Under the pieces are notes generated by a model. It saw only the letters and a list, made by a program, of their open reading frames with translations, searched no databases and was not told where the DNA came from. Below, piece after piece: positions 11,593 through 23,500 of a DNA stretch of 64,000 bases. The DNA lies in contig NC_055996.1 of assembly GCF_018446385.1 (NCBI RefSeq), positions 132,542,532 through 132,606,531 of the forward strand, given 5' to 3'. The number at the start of each line of letters is the position of its first letter. Positions within the stretch are counted from its first letter, which is position 1. The position numbers and the translations under genes were made by a program. The stretch is from Zingiber officinale. Lineage: Eukaryota > Streptophyta > Magnoliopsida > Zingiberales > Zingiberaceae.

Positions 11593-13014
11593 CTACGGCG
11601 GCTGATGGTAACAGAGGACGGAGTAGACCGTCTGCACGATTGTGAGAAGGAAGAGCAAAATGGCGGCGACGACCGAGATCACCGCCCAGGGGTTGCCGAA
11701 GTAGGCGTGGTTCAGCGTCGCTCGCCACTTGTTGTACTTCTTCTCGCAGTGCTTGGGCACGTCCTCGAAGACGGCCCGGAGGTGCCCCTTCGTCGGCTGC
11801 ACCACCACCTTCTTGCACATCCTGTTGAACAGATCCGCCACGTCCCTGTTGCTCCCCATTGCGCTCACCAGGATGTCCGCCTCCCGCAGCAGCGCCACGT
11901 CTTCCCGCGTGTCGATCAGGCAGTCCATCAGGTAGGCAAAGTCGGTGACGTGGGTGCCGCGCTCCGGGTACAGCTGCTCGAACGCGATCAGGTTCCGCAG
12001 GATGGTGTTCGACACGTTGTAGGCTCGGATCCGGGGGATCTCCAGCCGCCCGTTGGCGAAGGTGACGTCGAGGAAGCTGTCGGTGTCCATCTTCCTGACG
12101 ATCTGCACGCCGGCGTTCTTGAGCTCGCGGGCACAGGGGACCGTCGCCGGGGTAAGCGGCGTGAAGACGAACTCGTCTGCGACCTTCTTCTCCGACTTGC
12201 GCCCGAAAGACGACGCCAGCAGAGAGTCACGCACCGGGCTCCTGCGGAAGCTTTCAGCTCCTCCCCTAATCACATTATCCTCGCAGTTGGAGCTTTTGTC
12301 TGGGTTAATGGCGTCAGGGACTTGCTGTATGCAGGCGTGCAAGAGATGAAGGATGTGATGCGATCTCCTGAGCGTCTCCGGCACTTCCAATTTCTCCGGC
12401 AGTTTCTTAGTTCTTCCCGGAAGGAAGTCGCCGCCAAAGAAATTGAGCGCGAGCGGCTTCAGGGAGTTTGCCGCTTTCTCAGGGTCAACGAAACCGAGCA
12501 AATCCCTAAGCAGAAACAGGGGAAGCTGGTTCTCCAGCAGCAGCATGTCGAGCCTCAGATAGTACTCCGCCCAAGCCGAGCTAAAGATCGGGTCGTGTTC
12601 TTCGCCGTCGTCCATCTCCTGTCTCCTTCCCTCCTGCCTCTCGGTGAGACTGATGAACAACTCCACCACGAAGCAGCCGTCGTGCAGCATCATGTCGACG
12701 AACTCGTCGGAGCCCATGGTTAGGGTCTCCGAGTAGGCGCTGCGCGCGCGGCACTCCACCGTCCTGAAGTAGCTCCGACACTCCTCCAAGGTCTTCCTCG
12801 GCGTCGTCCGGGCCAAAAACCTCTGGAGGTACTGCGGCTTGAGCTTGTCCATAGCGCGCAGGTGGGGCTCGCCGCGGTGGTAAGGGCCGAAGGAGATGAT
12901 ATTCGGCTCGTAGGCCTCGCGGTCGCCCCGGCGGATGACCTCCGGCACTCGGAAGATGGTCGGCTTCTCCGTCCGCCATGGCTTCAGCTCTTGCCCCTTC
13001 ATGTCCTTCGCCAT
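11593..13014 (-). CDS. DUF247 (UPF0481) membrane protein, copy B
   Basis: Single-exon gene for a 473-residue DUF247 protein, collinear with copy A over its whole length and differing at scattered positions. The most variable stretch is near residues 250-285 (after NPDKSSNCEDNVIRGGAE). The same family blocks are present: IFRVPEVIRRGD at the N-terminus, PNIISFGPYHRG, LLENQLPLFLLRDLLGF, and a C-terminal hydrophobic anchor (WAVISVVAAILLFLLTI). The start is the ATG at 13014, with the in-frame codon just upstream being GTG. It is head to head with SFT2, about 1.5 kb apart. Both copies keep full open frames, which suggests both remain under selection or the duplication is not very old. Function unknown. 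Confidence 0.93.
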   Translation of the reverse strand: MAKDMKGQELKPWRTEKPTIFRVPEVIRRGDREAYEPNIISFGPYHRGEPHLRAMDKLKPQYLQRFLARTTPRKTLEECRSYFRTVECRARSAYSETLTMGSDEFVDMMLHDGCFVVELFISLTERQEGRRQEMDDGEEHDPIFSSAWAEYYLRLDMLLLENQLPLFLLRDLLGFVDPEKAANSLKPLALNFFGGDFLPGRTKKLPEKLEVPETLRRSHHILHLLHACIQQVPDAINPDKSSNCEDNVIRGGAESFRRSPVRDSLLASSFGRKSEKKVADEFVFTPLTPATVPCARELKNAGVQIVRKMDTDSFLDVTFANGRLEIPRIRAYNVSNTILRNLIAFEQLYPERGTHVTDFAYLMDCLIDTREDVALLREADILVSAMGSNRDVADLFNRMCKKVVVQPTKGHLRAVFEDVPKHCEKKYNKWRATLNHAYFGNPWAVISVVAAILLFLLTIVQTVYSVLCYHQPP

Positions 13015-14524
13015 CACCGGTTCCGATCGTCGGCGCCTGTGTTGGATCTCAGAAAACGTGAATTACAAGTTACAACAACAATGATTAAAAAAGGACAACT
13101 CCAACACGGGATCAGGAGTAATATGAATTGGTCCCGTAGAGAAGCCAAACCTCTCTCTTCCTTTGTCGCTACAGACTCGATCGAGGATTTGTAGTTTCCC
13201 GTCCCGGCTTAGTTGAGGCGGTATGGTTGATAGTTTATTATACGAGATATTAAGTTGTTGAATTTTGGAGTTGACAGGGTATAAATCCCTGCCCTCTAAA
13301 AAATATCCAACCTCATCCATGAGTCTTACAGGAAGTTAACTCGGAGTTGGCTTCACTTTTTTAACTCACATGAGGTGGATGGATGGTGGATGCCAGCTCA
13401 TCACTCCAGCACTGTCTGAAAATGGCGGAGACCGGGCAGGTTTTATTGGTTGAACCGGCCATAATAAACTCGAATACTAGATAAACATGGCCTCGTTTTT
13501 TTAACGGGGAGCACTCTGATGCATAATTTTTAAGAGTAAATTAATTATTTTTTATATTTAGTAATAATAATTTTGGTGGAAATTAATCATGTAATAGTTT
13601 GATCAAAATTAGATAGGTCATATAATAGATTTAATTAAAATTATTATAAAACTATTTTGAGTAACCTTTTCACTTTAAAAATATAACAATTTTAGTTAAA
13701 ATTAATTTATGATCGTTTTAAGTTGTTCGACCATTTTAAAAATATAAGTGAACTCTACTAATATTTTCTTTATTTAAATTTAGTTTAAAAATATAGCATA
13801 TTTATTAATTTAGAAATAGTCATTTTTGAATCATTTAGTTCCTTTTAAAAGAGTAAATAAGTTTTAATTATATTTATTTCAATTAAAAATTTAACTAAAA
13901 ATATCGTTTAAAAAATTTAATCAAAATTATTGCAATATTATTTTCGAATTATTTGATTAAGTCAAAAATATACATGGACGTTAATTAATAACCTCCATGT
14001 GTTTGTATAAATTTAGAAAGATTTCTTATTTTTCATTATCATAAAAAAAAAGCACCTCATAAGAAAAAAAAATTGCTTTAATATTGCTATAGTTGTAATA
14101 GTTCGTGCCAAAATTAAAATGGGGGCCACAAAGTTACAGTGGTCGTGCCAAAATAAAAAATGGGGGACCACAAATATTCATATTGCATTCATTTTATCTA
14201 AAATTTATTATTAGAATTAATAAATTTATTTATTTTAAACACGTTTTATTCATGGCTGATGGCTGTGTAGGTGCACCGGATCCAGTCCAGACGCATCCAA
14301 TTTTGAGTGGTCTACACGGTTCGGATCAAACATTTCAAAATAAAACCGGTTCGGTCCACTACTCCCACTTCACTTTGACTCTGCTAATAAATGGTCAAGT
14401 AGCGTCTTGTTCCTCAGCGACTCGATCGGACCCAATTGACCTGCTCTGCTCCCCCTTCTCATCTCTCTCGATCGAGAAACCCTGGTGCACTTTCCGCGAC
14501 TTGCGCTCTGTCGGAGCCGGCTAC
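13015..14524. promoter_or_regulatory. Intergenic region between divergent DUF247 copy B and SFT2
   Basis: Divergent promoter region of about 1.5 kb. The DUF247-proximal part (13015-13200) matches block A. The centre is AT-rich. The SFT2-proximal part (about 14240-14524) is richer in C and T and includes likely SFT2 5' UTR sequence. No strong TATA box stands out near SFT2. At the place where copy A has ctataaatt, this copy reads ctacaaatc (13186-13194, minus strand). Confidence 0.5.
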
Positions 14525-17500
14525 ATGTTGCAGTCGGCGCAGGCTTGGTTCCAGGGGGGACCGAGCGGGAGCGGCGGAGAGCTGCAGAACACCTCGCCGT
14601 CCCTCCTCGCGGATTGGAATTCTTACGCCGCGTCTAGGTCGGCCGAAGATGATGGCGCCTCTTCATTCGGGTTTGATATCGAGGCCGCCGTCCGTACCGC
14701 CAACGATAAGGTCACTGGAACCTTCAACGTGTGAGGATCACTCTATCCCTTTTAGTTCTACAATTATCGATCTTTTAGTTGCGGATCTAACTAGTTATGG
14801 GTGGGAAATTTTGATGGAGCTATAATTTCATCTAGTTTGAAGGTTTTCTCCAGTTGGTAATGGCGGCCGAATATTGTTCTTTGATAAGCATGAGGATTGA
14901 CATTCAGCGTTTCGATGGTCTGGCTTTCTTGCTAAAACAGAATAGAATTGGCATCTTGTTAAGAATGAAATATAAAAGAAACTAACGTTTAGTTGGATGC
15001 TGTTGGTTGCTACTAAGGATTTCTGAAGAAATAAGGGATTAGAGGGGTTTTAAGGGCTTTTGTTTTCTGAAAGTTGATTACTTTTGTGTGCATCTAAGAT
15101 TGTACAAAGGCCAATGCATTGGATGCTCCCTTTTTTGGTCTACATTGTAGTGTTAATGTAGCTCAAGCTTTTTTTTTCCCCACAACTTTAGGTTGCTCTT
15201 AATTATATCACTCCATGAGAATCTTCTTGAGCAATGCAAATCTTGTTCTATTTAGAGTTACCTTTGACAGCAAAAGGAGAAAGAGATATGCCATATGTGG
15301 GCGTGGTTTTGCAATAAAGATTATTATTATCTCTTGCTTCAAACCCAAATGTCATTCATATTCTCTAACTCAATGTTCTGCCTTCCCACATTCTAAGCTC
15401 TTTCCAGCTCTGAGATGATTTAAAAAAGGAAAATCATCTTCCTAGTTTTTGTAGGTTTTTTTTTATCAAATATTCAGATTTTTGGTGAGTCTGAATTCTT
15501 TACCTGTGCTTTTGATGCTAGGTTGATAGTGGTCAGATAAATTACTTCAGCTCTAAATTCATGTGATGGGAAAAGGCTTCCTAGAAATTATTATTTATTA
15601 TATTGGCTAAGTGGAAAAGGCTTCCTAGAAATTATTATTTATTATATTGGCTAAGTTGTGCTTAAATGGATGCTCTAATATCTGAACTATAATAAAGAAA
15701 GTTAGAAGTTATTCATAAATAATTATCACATATTAGACATGGTGATTTTGGCCGAAAGAATCTTTTGGTTTCCTATGTCAACTATTTGTGAGTTCAATTT
15801 CATGTTTTATTAGTTCCCATCATATTCATTTTTTCCTCTTAGCCTTAATGTTTGTCCTCCTTGATTTTCTATTGAAAACTCACATAACATGTGTTGAAAA
15901 ATATACTCGCTTGTATGAAATTAACTTTTGTAGTTTCTGTCTTTGTGCAACAGGGTTTCTAAAGGAGTCAGGGAGTTGCCTGGGAATTTCCAGAATGCTA
16001 CTAGTAATGTGCCTTCTGGAAAATCCCTTGTGTACTTTGCCATGTTCCTTGCCAGTGGCCTGTTCTTTGTTTTCATTGCTTTTACCATGTTCCTTCCAGT
16101 GATGGTCCTGATGCCTCAAAAATTTGCTCTTTGTTTTACTTTCGGCTGTGCTTTGATCATTGGATCATTCTTTGCACTCAGGGGCCCTAAGAACCAGGTT
16201 TCTCACATGTGTTCCAAGGAGGTAATTTTTGTAGGATGCCATTTTTCTTAATTAGATACCTCTACTCTCCATAAGCTAATTTTTTGTAAGGATCTAGCGC
16301 GCTAAACACGCAGAAAGCACAGCGGAAAAATTATTAGATTCTTTCAGGAGATCCATGTGAAGGAGGAATAATAACATATACTAAGTTTTTAGGAGAAAAA
16401 GCTCTACATTTGAAGGGGGAACATGATCTCCCGATAGCAAGGATCTAAGCACAATCACGTGTTCGTGCTTCTTCTGGTATCCACACGAACACAAAAAAAT
16501 GGAGAAGACCAACACTTAAGGTTGTGCTAGCAACCCTCTAGACCAAAGAAAGAGGTGAGAAGAAGAAGAATGAATCTACACCCAAAAATGAGAGAAAAAA
16601 ATGCTTTTGTACTTCATCCAATGAAAATATTTAATGAGCATTAATTTACTTAATGAGCATAATACCCCATTAAGGTCATTTTTCAAATTCTTCATTTTTG
16701 AATTTAATTTTTGAAATTGAATGAATAATCAATTTCGAAATTAACTCTTTTAATGTTTCATTAATCTCCATTAATCATCTTTAGTCAATGAATTCTCTTG
16801 AGTCTAACTCAAGTCTAATTCGGATTAGATTGAATCCATATGGTTGGATTCATTTGAGTCTAACTCAATGAGTCTAATCCGGACGTGTCAATCATCTCAT
16901 AATTGACTCTTAAAGCTAATACTAACAATCTTCCACTAATTCAAGTGTCAAACGCTAAAATAATCTCATCCAATGGTTCATCACATTTTAGGCAAACTAA
17001 AATGAACCTATTTCCAAATCAATATGTTCTTTGTGTGTGACCCAATAGGTTCTAATAACGTTGACAATGTCGTTAAAACTATTTTAGATACATAAACAAT
17101 GAGTGACATTTAGCAAGACATCATTGCTACCCAAGTGACAAGAATGTCGAGATCCAACCTAATCTTTCCGTATCTATTATCTTGTATGACTCAATCCTTC
17201 TATCCTTGATATCTAGATTGATTAATGAGGCATAGACCGTGTCATCCTCTTATCAATCTTTGTATTTCTTGATCTCTAAGTAGACACACTAAAACAAATA
17301 AGTTCAATATTCCATATTGACTCATTTGAGCATGGTCATGCATTCTTGTGCCCTACTAATCAAGGGGCCTACAGATATTGCTTCTATCATATGGAAGGGA
17401 TATATCCCATTTACATCACTCACATCCCTCTGCATAACTTATTACATACCAGTGATCAACTTTATAATTCACCTTGTTACAGGTGACGTTTGTCGATATT

Positions 17501-20500
17501 AAAGTACACAACTCCTTATGTAGGGAACCGTAGTGACTTTAGATCTAAAGACTATTTATACCAACAGTCACATGAGAATGTTTATGACACTCATATAACG
17601 ATCTATGAAACATTCTCATGGCGGGTCAATCAGTACATATTCTCTAATATATACTCATATGTCAACTTGATATCTCATATCCATGACTTGTGAGTTAAGT
17701 CATCTATTGACCTACATGCTAGTCTCATCGCATTAATATTATCCTTCTATATTAATGCTTGACTAGAAATAGTTTAGAGTAGTGTTCTATATATATATCT
17801 ACATATCTCACTATCAATTCAACCAATTGATATGTTGTAGACTATAACCTACTACCCTAGGACATTATTATACTTATTCATTTGGCACTGAACTGAAGTA
17901 AATATAATAACCAACTTTACCTTTTATTAATTAATGAAATATGATACAAAAATGTCATTGTCAATAATCTCATAATTGGCTTTCAGGGCTGATACTAACA
18001 ATTTCCACTAGCACAAGTGTCAATCACTAAAACATCTAATACCCAGTGACCTAGTGTGACCATCATGCTTCCTCTGCGCCACAACCTTGGTCAAAGGATC
18101 CGCAATGTTAGCATCAGTCGGTACTCTGCATATCCTCACATCTCCTCTATCGTTGATCTCTCGAATGAGATGAAATCGCCATAGTATGTGTTTGGAACAC
18201 TGATGAGAGTGAAGTTCCTTAGCCTGTGCAATAGCCCTATTGTTATCACAATAGAGGTCTATTGGATTTGCTATACTAGGAACAATACCAAGTTCTGAAA
18301 TAAACTTCTTAATCCAAATCGCATCTTTAGCTGCAGCTGAAGCAGCAATATACTCGGCCTCTGTTGTAGAATCAATAACTATGTCTTGCTTCGAACTCTT
18401 CCAACTCATAGCGCCACCATTTAAGCAAAATACATATCTTGACTGCTAACTAGAATCATTCTTGTCAGTTTGGAAGCTAGCATTAGTCTAACCATTTACA
18501 GTAAGCTCTTCATCGTCTCCAAAGATCAAGAAATAATCTTGAGTTCTTTTTAAGTACTTAAGAATATTCTTGACTGTTGTCCAGTTCACCTGAGTCTAAT
18601 TGATATCTGCTCGTCATGCTTAATGCATACGAGACATTAGAGTGAGTACAAAGCATAGCGTACATGATAGACCCTATAGTAAATGCATAAGGAACCTGAT
18701 CCATGCAGTTCCTTTTTTCCTTAGAAGAGAGGGATTAAGTCTTCGAAAGACTCACGCTATGTGACATTAGCAGAAAGCTATTTTTAGAATTCTACATGGC
18801 AAAACGTTTAAGCTCCTTGTCAATATATATACTCTGTCTTAGACCAAGTAATCTCTTAGATCTATCTCTATAGATATTGATGCCTAAAATGTAGGTTGCT
18901 TAACCTAAGTCTTTCATTGAGAAACAATTCCTAAGCCAAGCCTTCATTGACTAAAGAATAGGGATATCATTTTCAATGAGAAGTGTGTCATCTACATACA
19001 ATATGAGAAAGATGATTGTGCTCCTACTAACCCTCTTGTAGATACAAGGTTCATCTTCATTCTTGATGAAACCAAACGCTTTGATTGCATCATCGAATCA
19101 AAAATTCCAGCTTCTAGAAGCTTGTTTTCATCCATAAATGGATCGTTGCAACTTACATATCTTTCCAGCATGCTCTTGGTCGACAAAACCCTCAGGTTGT
19201 GTCATGTACACATCCTCGAGTAAATTTCCGTTAAGAAATGCAGTTTTGACATCCATCTGCTAGATCTCATAATCATAGTAAGCTGCAATAGCAAGTAAAA
19301 TCTGAATATACTTAACCATCGCAACTGGTGAAAAGTGAAAAGATTTCATCATAATCTATACTATGAATCTACTTAAATCCTTTAGCTACCAATCACCCTT
19401 TTTAGGTATACAGATGACCATCATGTCAGTCTTTCTTTTAAAGACCCATTTACACCCAATGGGTTTGACCCTTTTAGGTGGATCAACCAAAGTCCATACT
19501 TGGTTAGTGTACATGGATTCCATTTCGGACGTCATGGCTTCTAGCCATTTCTCAGAATCTGGGCCTATATAGCATCTTGATAAGATGTAGGCTCGTCGAG
19601 ACCAACAAGCACCACATCACCTCGATCAGACAAGAGAAAAGAATATCTCTCAAGTTTACGGCGGGTCCTATCAGATCTGCGTAGAGCTTGTGCTACTTGA
19701 ACATGTCATTGCTCCACAACTTCTTACGGTGTAACAAAATCATGATCCACAACATCTCGTGGTACCTGTTTAATTTCCATTAAGGCTTCGGTACTAGATT
19801 GTGTAACTTGAATTTCTTCAAGATCAACTTTACTCCCACTAGTTTTTCTAGAAATAAACTCCCTTTCTATAAAGACATCATTTCTGGCAACAAACACTTT
19901 GTCTTGTGTGAGATTATAAAAGTAATATCCCTTTGTTTCCTTGGGATATCCTATAAAATAACACTTGTCTGATTTGGGTCCTAATTTATATGAGATTTGT
20001 CATTGAACGTAAGCCTCACAACCCTAAATTTTCATGAAAGACATCTTGGGACTCTTCCCAGTTCATATCGTATATGGTGTCTTTATGACGGCCTTAGATG
20101 GAACGTGGTTAAGTGTGAAAGTGGTCGTCTCTAGAGCATGTCTCCAAAAGGAAGTAGGAAGATCTGTTTGACTCATTATCGATCGTACCATATCTAATAA
20201 AGTACGATTTTTTCTTTTTGATACATCATTCCATTGTGGTGTTCCAGGTGGAGTGAGTTGAGATATGATCCCACACTCAACGAGATGATCATGAAACTCT
20301 TGGCTAAAGTATTCCCCACCTGGATCTGATCAAAGTATCTTAATACGCTTGCCAAGTTGGTTTTGTACTTTATTCTTGAATTCTTTGAACTTTTCAAAGA
20401 ATTCTGACTTGTGTCTCATCAGATACACGTAGATGTACCTACTGATATCATCAATAAAAGTAATGAAGTAATGATAGTCTCCTCTAGCTGCTACTCTGGA

Positions 20501-23500
20501 AGGGCCACATACATCAATATGTATGTACGAGTCCTAACAAGTCATTAGCTCTTTCGTTGTGTCCACTAAAAGGAGTTTTAGTCATCTTGCCATGAAGACA
20601 AGATTCGCATGCCTCATATGATTCAAAATCAAATGAGTCAAATAGTCCATCCTTATGGAGTTAAGATATGCGACTTTTATTTATGTGACCCAAGCGACAA
20701 TGCCAGAGATATGTTTGGTTCAAATCATTAGACTTGAACCGTTTGTTATTTATATTATAGATTGGATTTTCAAAATTTTGAACATAAAGTCTATTCACAA
20801 GAGGTGCACTACACTAAAACATGTCATTTAAATAAACGGAACAACTTTTGTCATTTATTACAAATGAGAACCCCTTCTTGTCTAAACAACAAATAGAGAT
20901 AATGTTCTTGGTTAAAGCAAGTACATAACAACACTCTTCTAGTTCTAAAACAAGTCCAGTGGGCAAAGATAAGGAATATGCTCCCATAACGACAACAGCA
21001 ACTCTTGCATCATTGCTACTCGTAGGTTCACTTCGCCCTTTGTCAATGATCTAGTCTTTTGAAGGCCCTGCACATTGGTACAAATGTGAGATGCACAATC
21101 GATATCTAATACCTAAGAAGACGAGATAGATAAATTGACTTCTATAACATATATATACCTGAGGCAGAAGTTTCATTTCTCTTCCTTTTTAGTTCCTCTA
21201 GGTACAACTTGCATTTCCTCTTCCAGTGTCCAGTCTTACCACAGTGGAAGCAGGTTCCTTCCTTAGCCATCCCGTCTTTATGTTTCAATGCATGTGTTTT
21301 GGGCTTCCCTTTAGTTTAGGTCTTACCCTTACCTTTGGGTTGTAGTTTACCTTTGCCCTTTTGCACCATCAGTACATTACTAGGTTTTACCTTCTTAAGG
21401 TGGCAGTTCTCAACATGCTTAACATCTCAAGCAATGGTTTGTCAATTTCATTCATATTATAGTTCATGACAAATTGATTGTAGCTCTCAGGCAATGACTG
21501 CAGAATAAGGTCAGTGGTTAATTCTTGGCCCAATGGAAATCCTAATCTTTGTAGGTTCTCTATATATCCAATCATTTGAGTACGTATGGTCCTACGGGAC
21601 TTCCTTCTTGCATCTTGCATTGAAAAGAACCTTAGAGATCTCAAATCTCTCATGTCGTGTCTGTCCTTGATATAGTTGTCTAAGATGTTCAACCATATCA
21701 TAAGCATTCATGTTCTCATGTCGCTACTGAAGCTCAGAGTTCATGGTGGCATGTATAAGACATGATACATCTAATGCATCATCTTGATGCTTCTTATAAG
21801 CATCCTTATCAGCTCTAGTGGCAGTGATAAGGGTGTCTCAGGAATGGGTTGCTATAGGACGTACAATTTTCTTTCTTGCTTGAGAACTATTCTCAAGTTT
21901 ATGTACCAGTCCAGAAAGTTAGTTTCAATGAGCTTGTCCTTATTAAGGGCAGATCGCAGAGAGAGAGTATTCGACGTATTAGACGATATGGTGATCTATA
22001 ACAATAAAATACAGAAATAAGTATCATATTTAGATTATTTAGTTAGACCTTTAATTATATGACTCTCCCATTGAATTGTAAAGCTGGGTAGAAGCAAGTT
22101 ATGGATGTGATTTTCCCACACTACTAGTTGCAAATCCAATCGCAATGACATTCATGTGGGACAAGATTCATATTATACCTCATCTTGAGTTAGATTTGGC
22201 TAGTCCTCAGGGCGTAGCACAGATGGGGAGTGCATGGTTCTGTGGCTGAAAGGTCTAGGGGTCGATCCCCGGGGTGTCACTGCCTGGTGTTAACGTCTCC
22301 GCCATGCACTTTCCACCTGTGTACCTGCATTTACCTCCCTCCATATCCGTGGGACCGGCTCTAGGGGGGCCGCTGATGTGGCGGTTCCACATTTTTTTTG
22401 AGTTAGATTTGGCTAATCGTCCAAGACTTAGTATAACATAGGTAGACAACGTTTGCCAATTACATCATATGTAACTTTTGTATCATTGGGTGAATAAGAC
22501 TATTTGTTCATTTGTCCATCTTATGAAATCCACATTATAACCTATCTTGAGTTAGCTTTAGCTAATCGCTCAAGGCTAGTATAATTTGAATTACATTATA
22601 TGGGATATGCCTCTAAGTTCTCAATCTAATTGAGGTAATCTAGTTAAGTTACACCCAAAGTTTAATAGTCGGACATCACAATTATCCTGTCCCATTCTAC
22701 CATGATAAATTGATTAAAACGTGGCATGGTTATGACTCCATTATCTATGATCTTCTCAAACCAATGAGAAGATTAAAAAGTCAACCTAGGTCAAAGCATC
22801 TTCTTCAAGTGCTTCCTTGGTCGTCGTGTGTTGTTATCCTTCTCCCATTTCACCATCGTCCAATAGACTGATTCTTTCTCTAATTTGTACATTACAAAAT
22901 CTAAAGAAACCTCGAGTTACATTTGAGGGTAGTCTAAAGTTATAACAAGAATGATAAAAAATGAAGACACGACACACAGACTGTATTATGAATTACAACA
23001 TCACACACACACACATCTAATCACATTGGGGTAGAGGGTCATAACCATGCACCATGTTATATATATTCACAATATCCTTATGACATAAAATCTACTATGA
23101 TTTCAACAAAGAGTTATGAGCCGCAACGTCACGACGGTTAATATTGTGCATACTCATTGTATGAATTGCTGCTATACCCGAGACCCTACAACCCACAAAA
23201 CCCGATTGACCATGTTGTTCACAACACTTTGGCCTAGACCATCTTGCTGTTCACAATCTCTCTTGGCCGAAACCTTAGAAGTATATATCTATCAAACGAA
23301 ATAAGTTATAACACTCGTTCATAACATGTATGAAAATGCTATATCCTTTAGTTTGTTCATATACTCATTGTTTCGTTCCCAACAGAATAAGGACTCATAA
23401 TCATATAAATCATAGTAAACCTATCATATAATTTTTATATCACATATAAAATCTAACTACAACTTAGTATATATCTTCGTAAGTGACTTTGACACCACTG

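Larger units (their letters stand above)
11393..15535. repeat. Segmental duplication, block B
   Basis: The more complete partner of block A (690-6345). It holds DUF247 copy B, the intergenic promoter region, intact SFT2 exon 1 and the first part of intron 1. Homology ends near gatgctaggttgatag at about 15530. The rest of SFT2 continues beyond the duplicated part, so this block probably keeps the original arrangement. Confidence 0.85.

Noticed and set aside
11605-12723. 372-residue plus-strand frame opposite DUF247 copy B
   Set aside because: Same reason. It persists because of the GC bias of the real gene on the other strand. Copy A shows only shorter pieces of it, so it is not conserved.
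14105-14734. Longer N-terminal extension of SFT2 exon 1 upstream of 14525
   Set aside because: The upstream part is AT-rich intergenic and 5' UTR sequence. The family N-terminus aligns with the ATG at 14525.
22203-22280. Possible tRNA gene
   Set aside because: It has A-box and B-box-like sequence but no full cloverleaf, and it is the head of a SINE bounded by target duplications.
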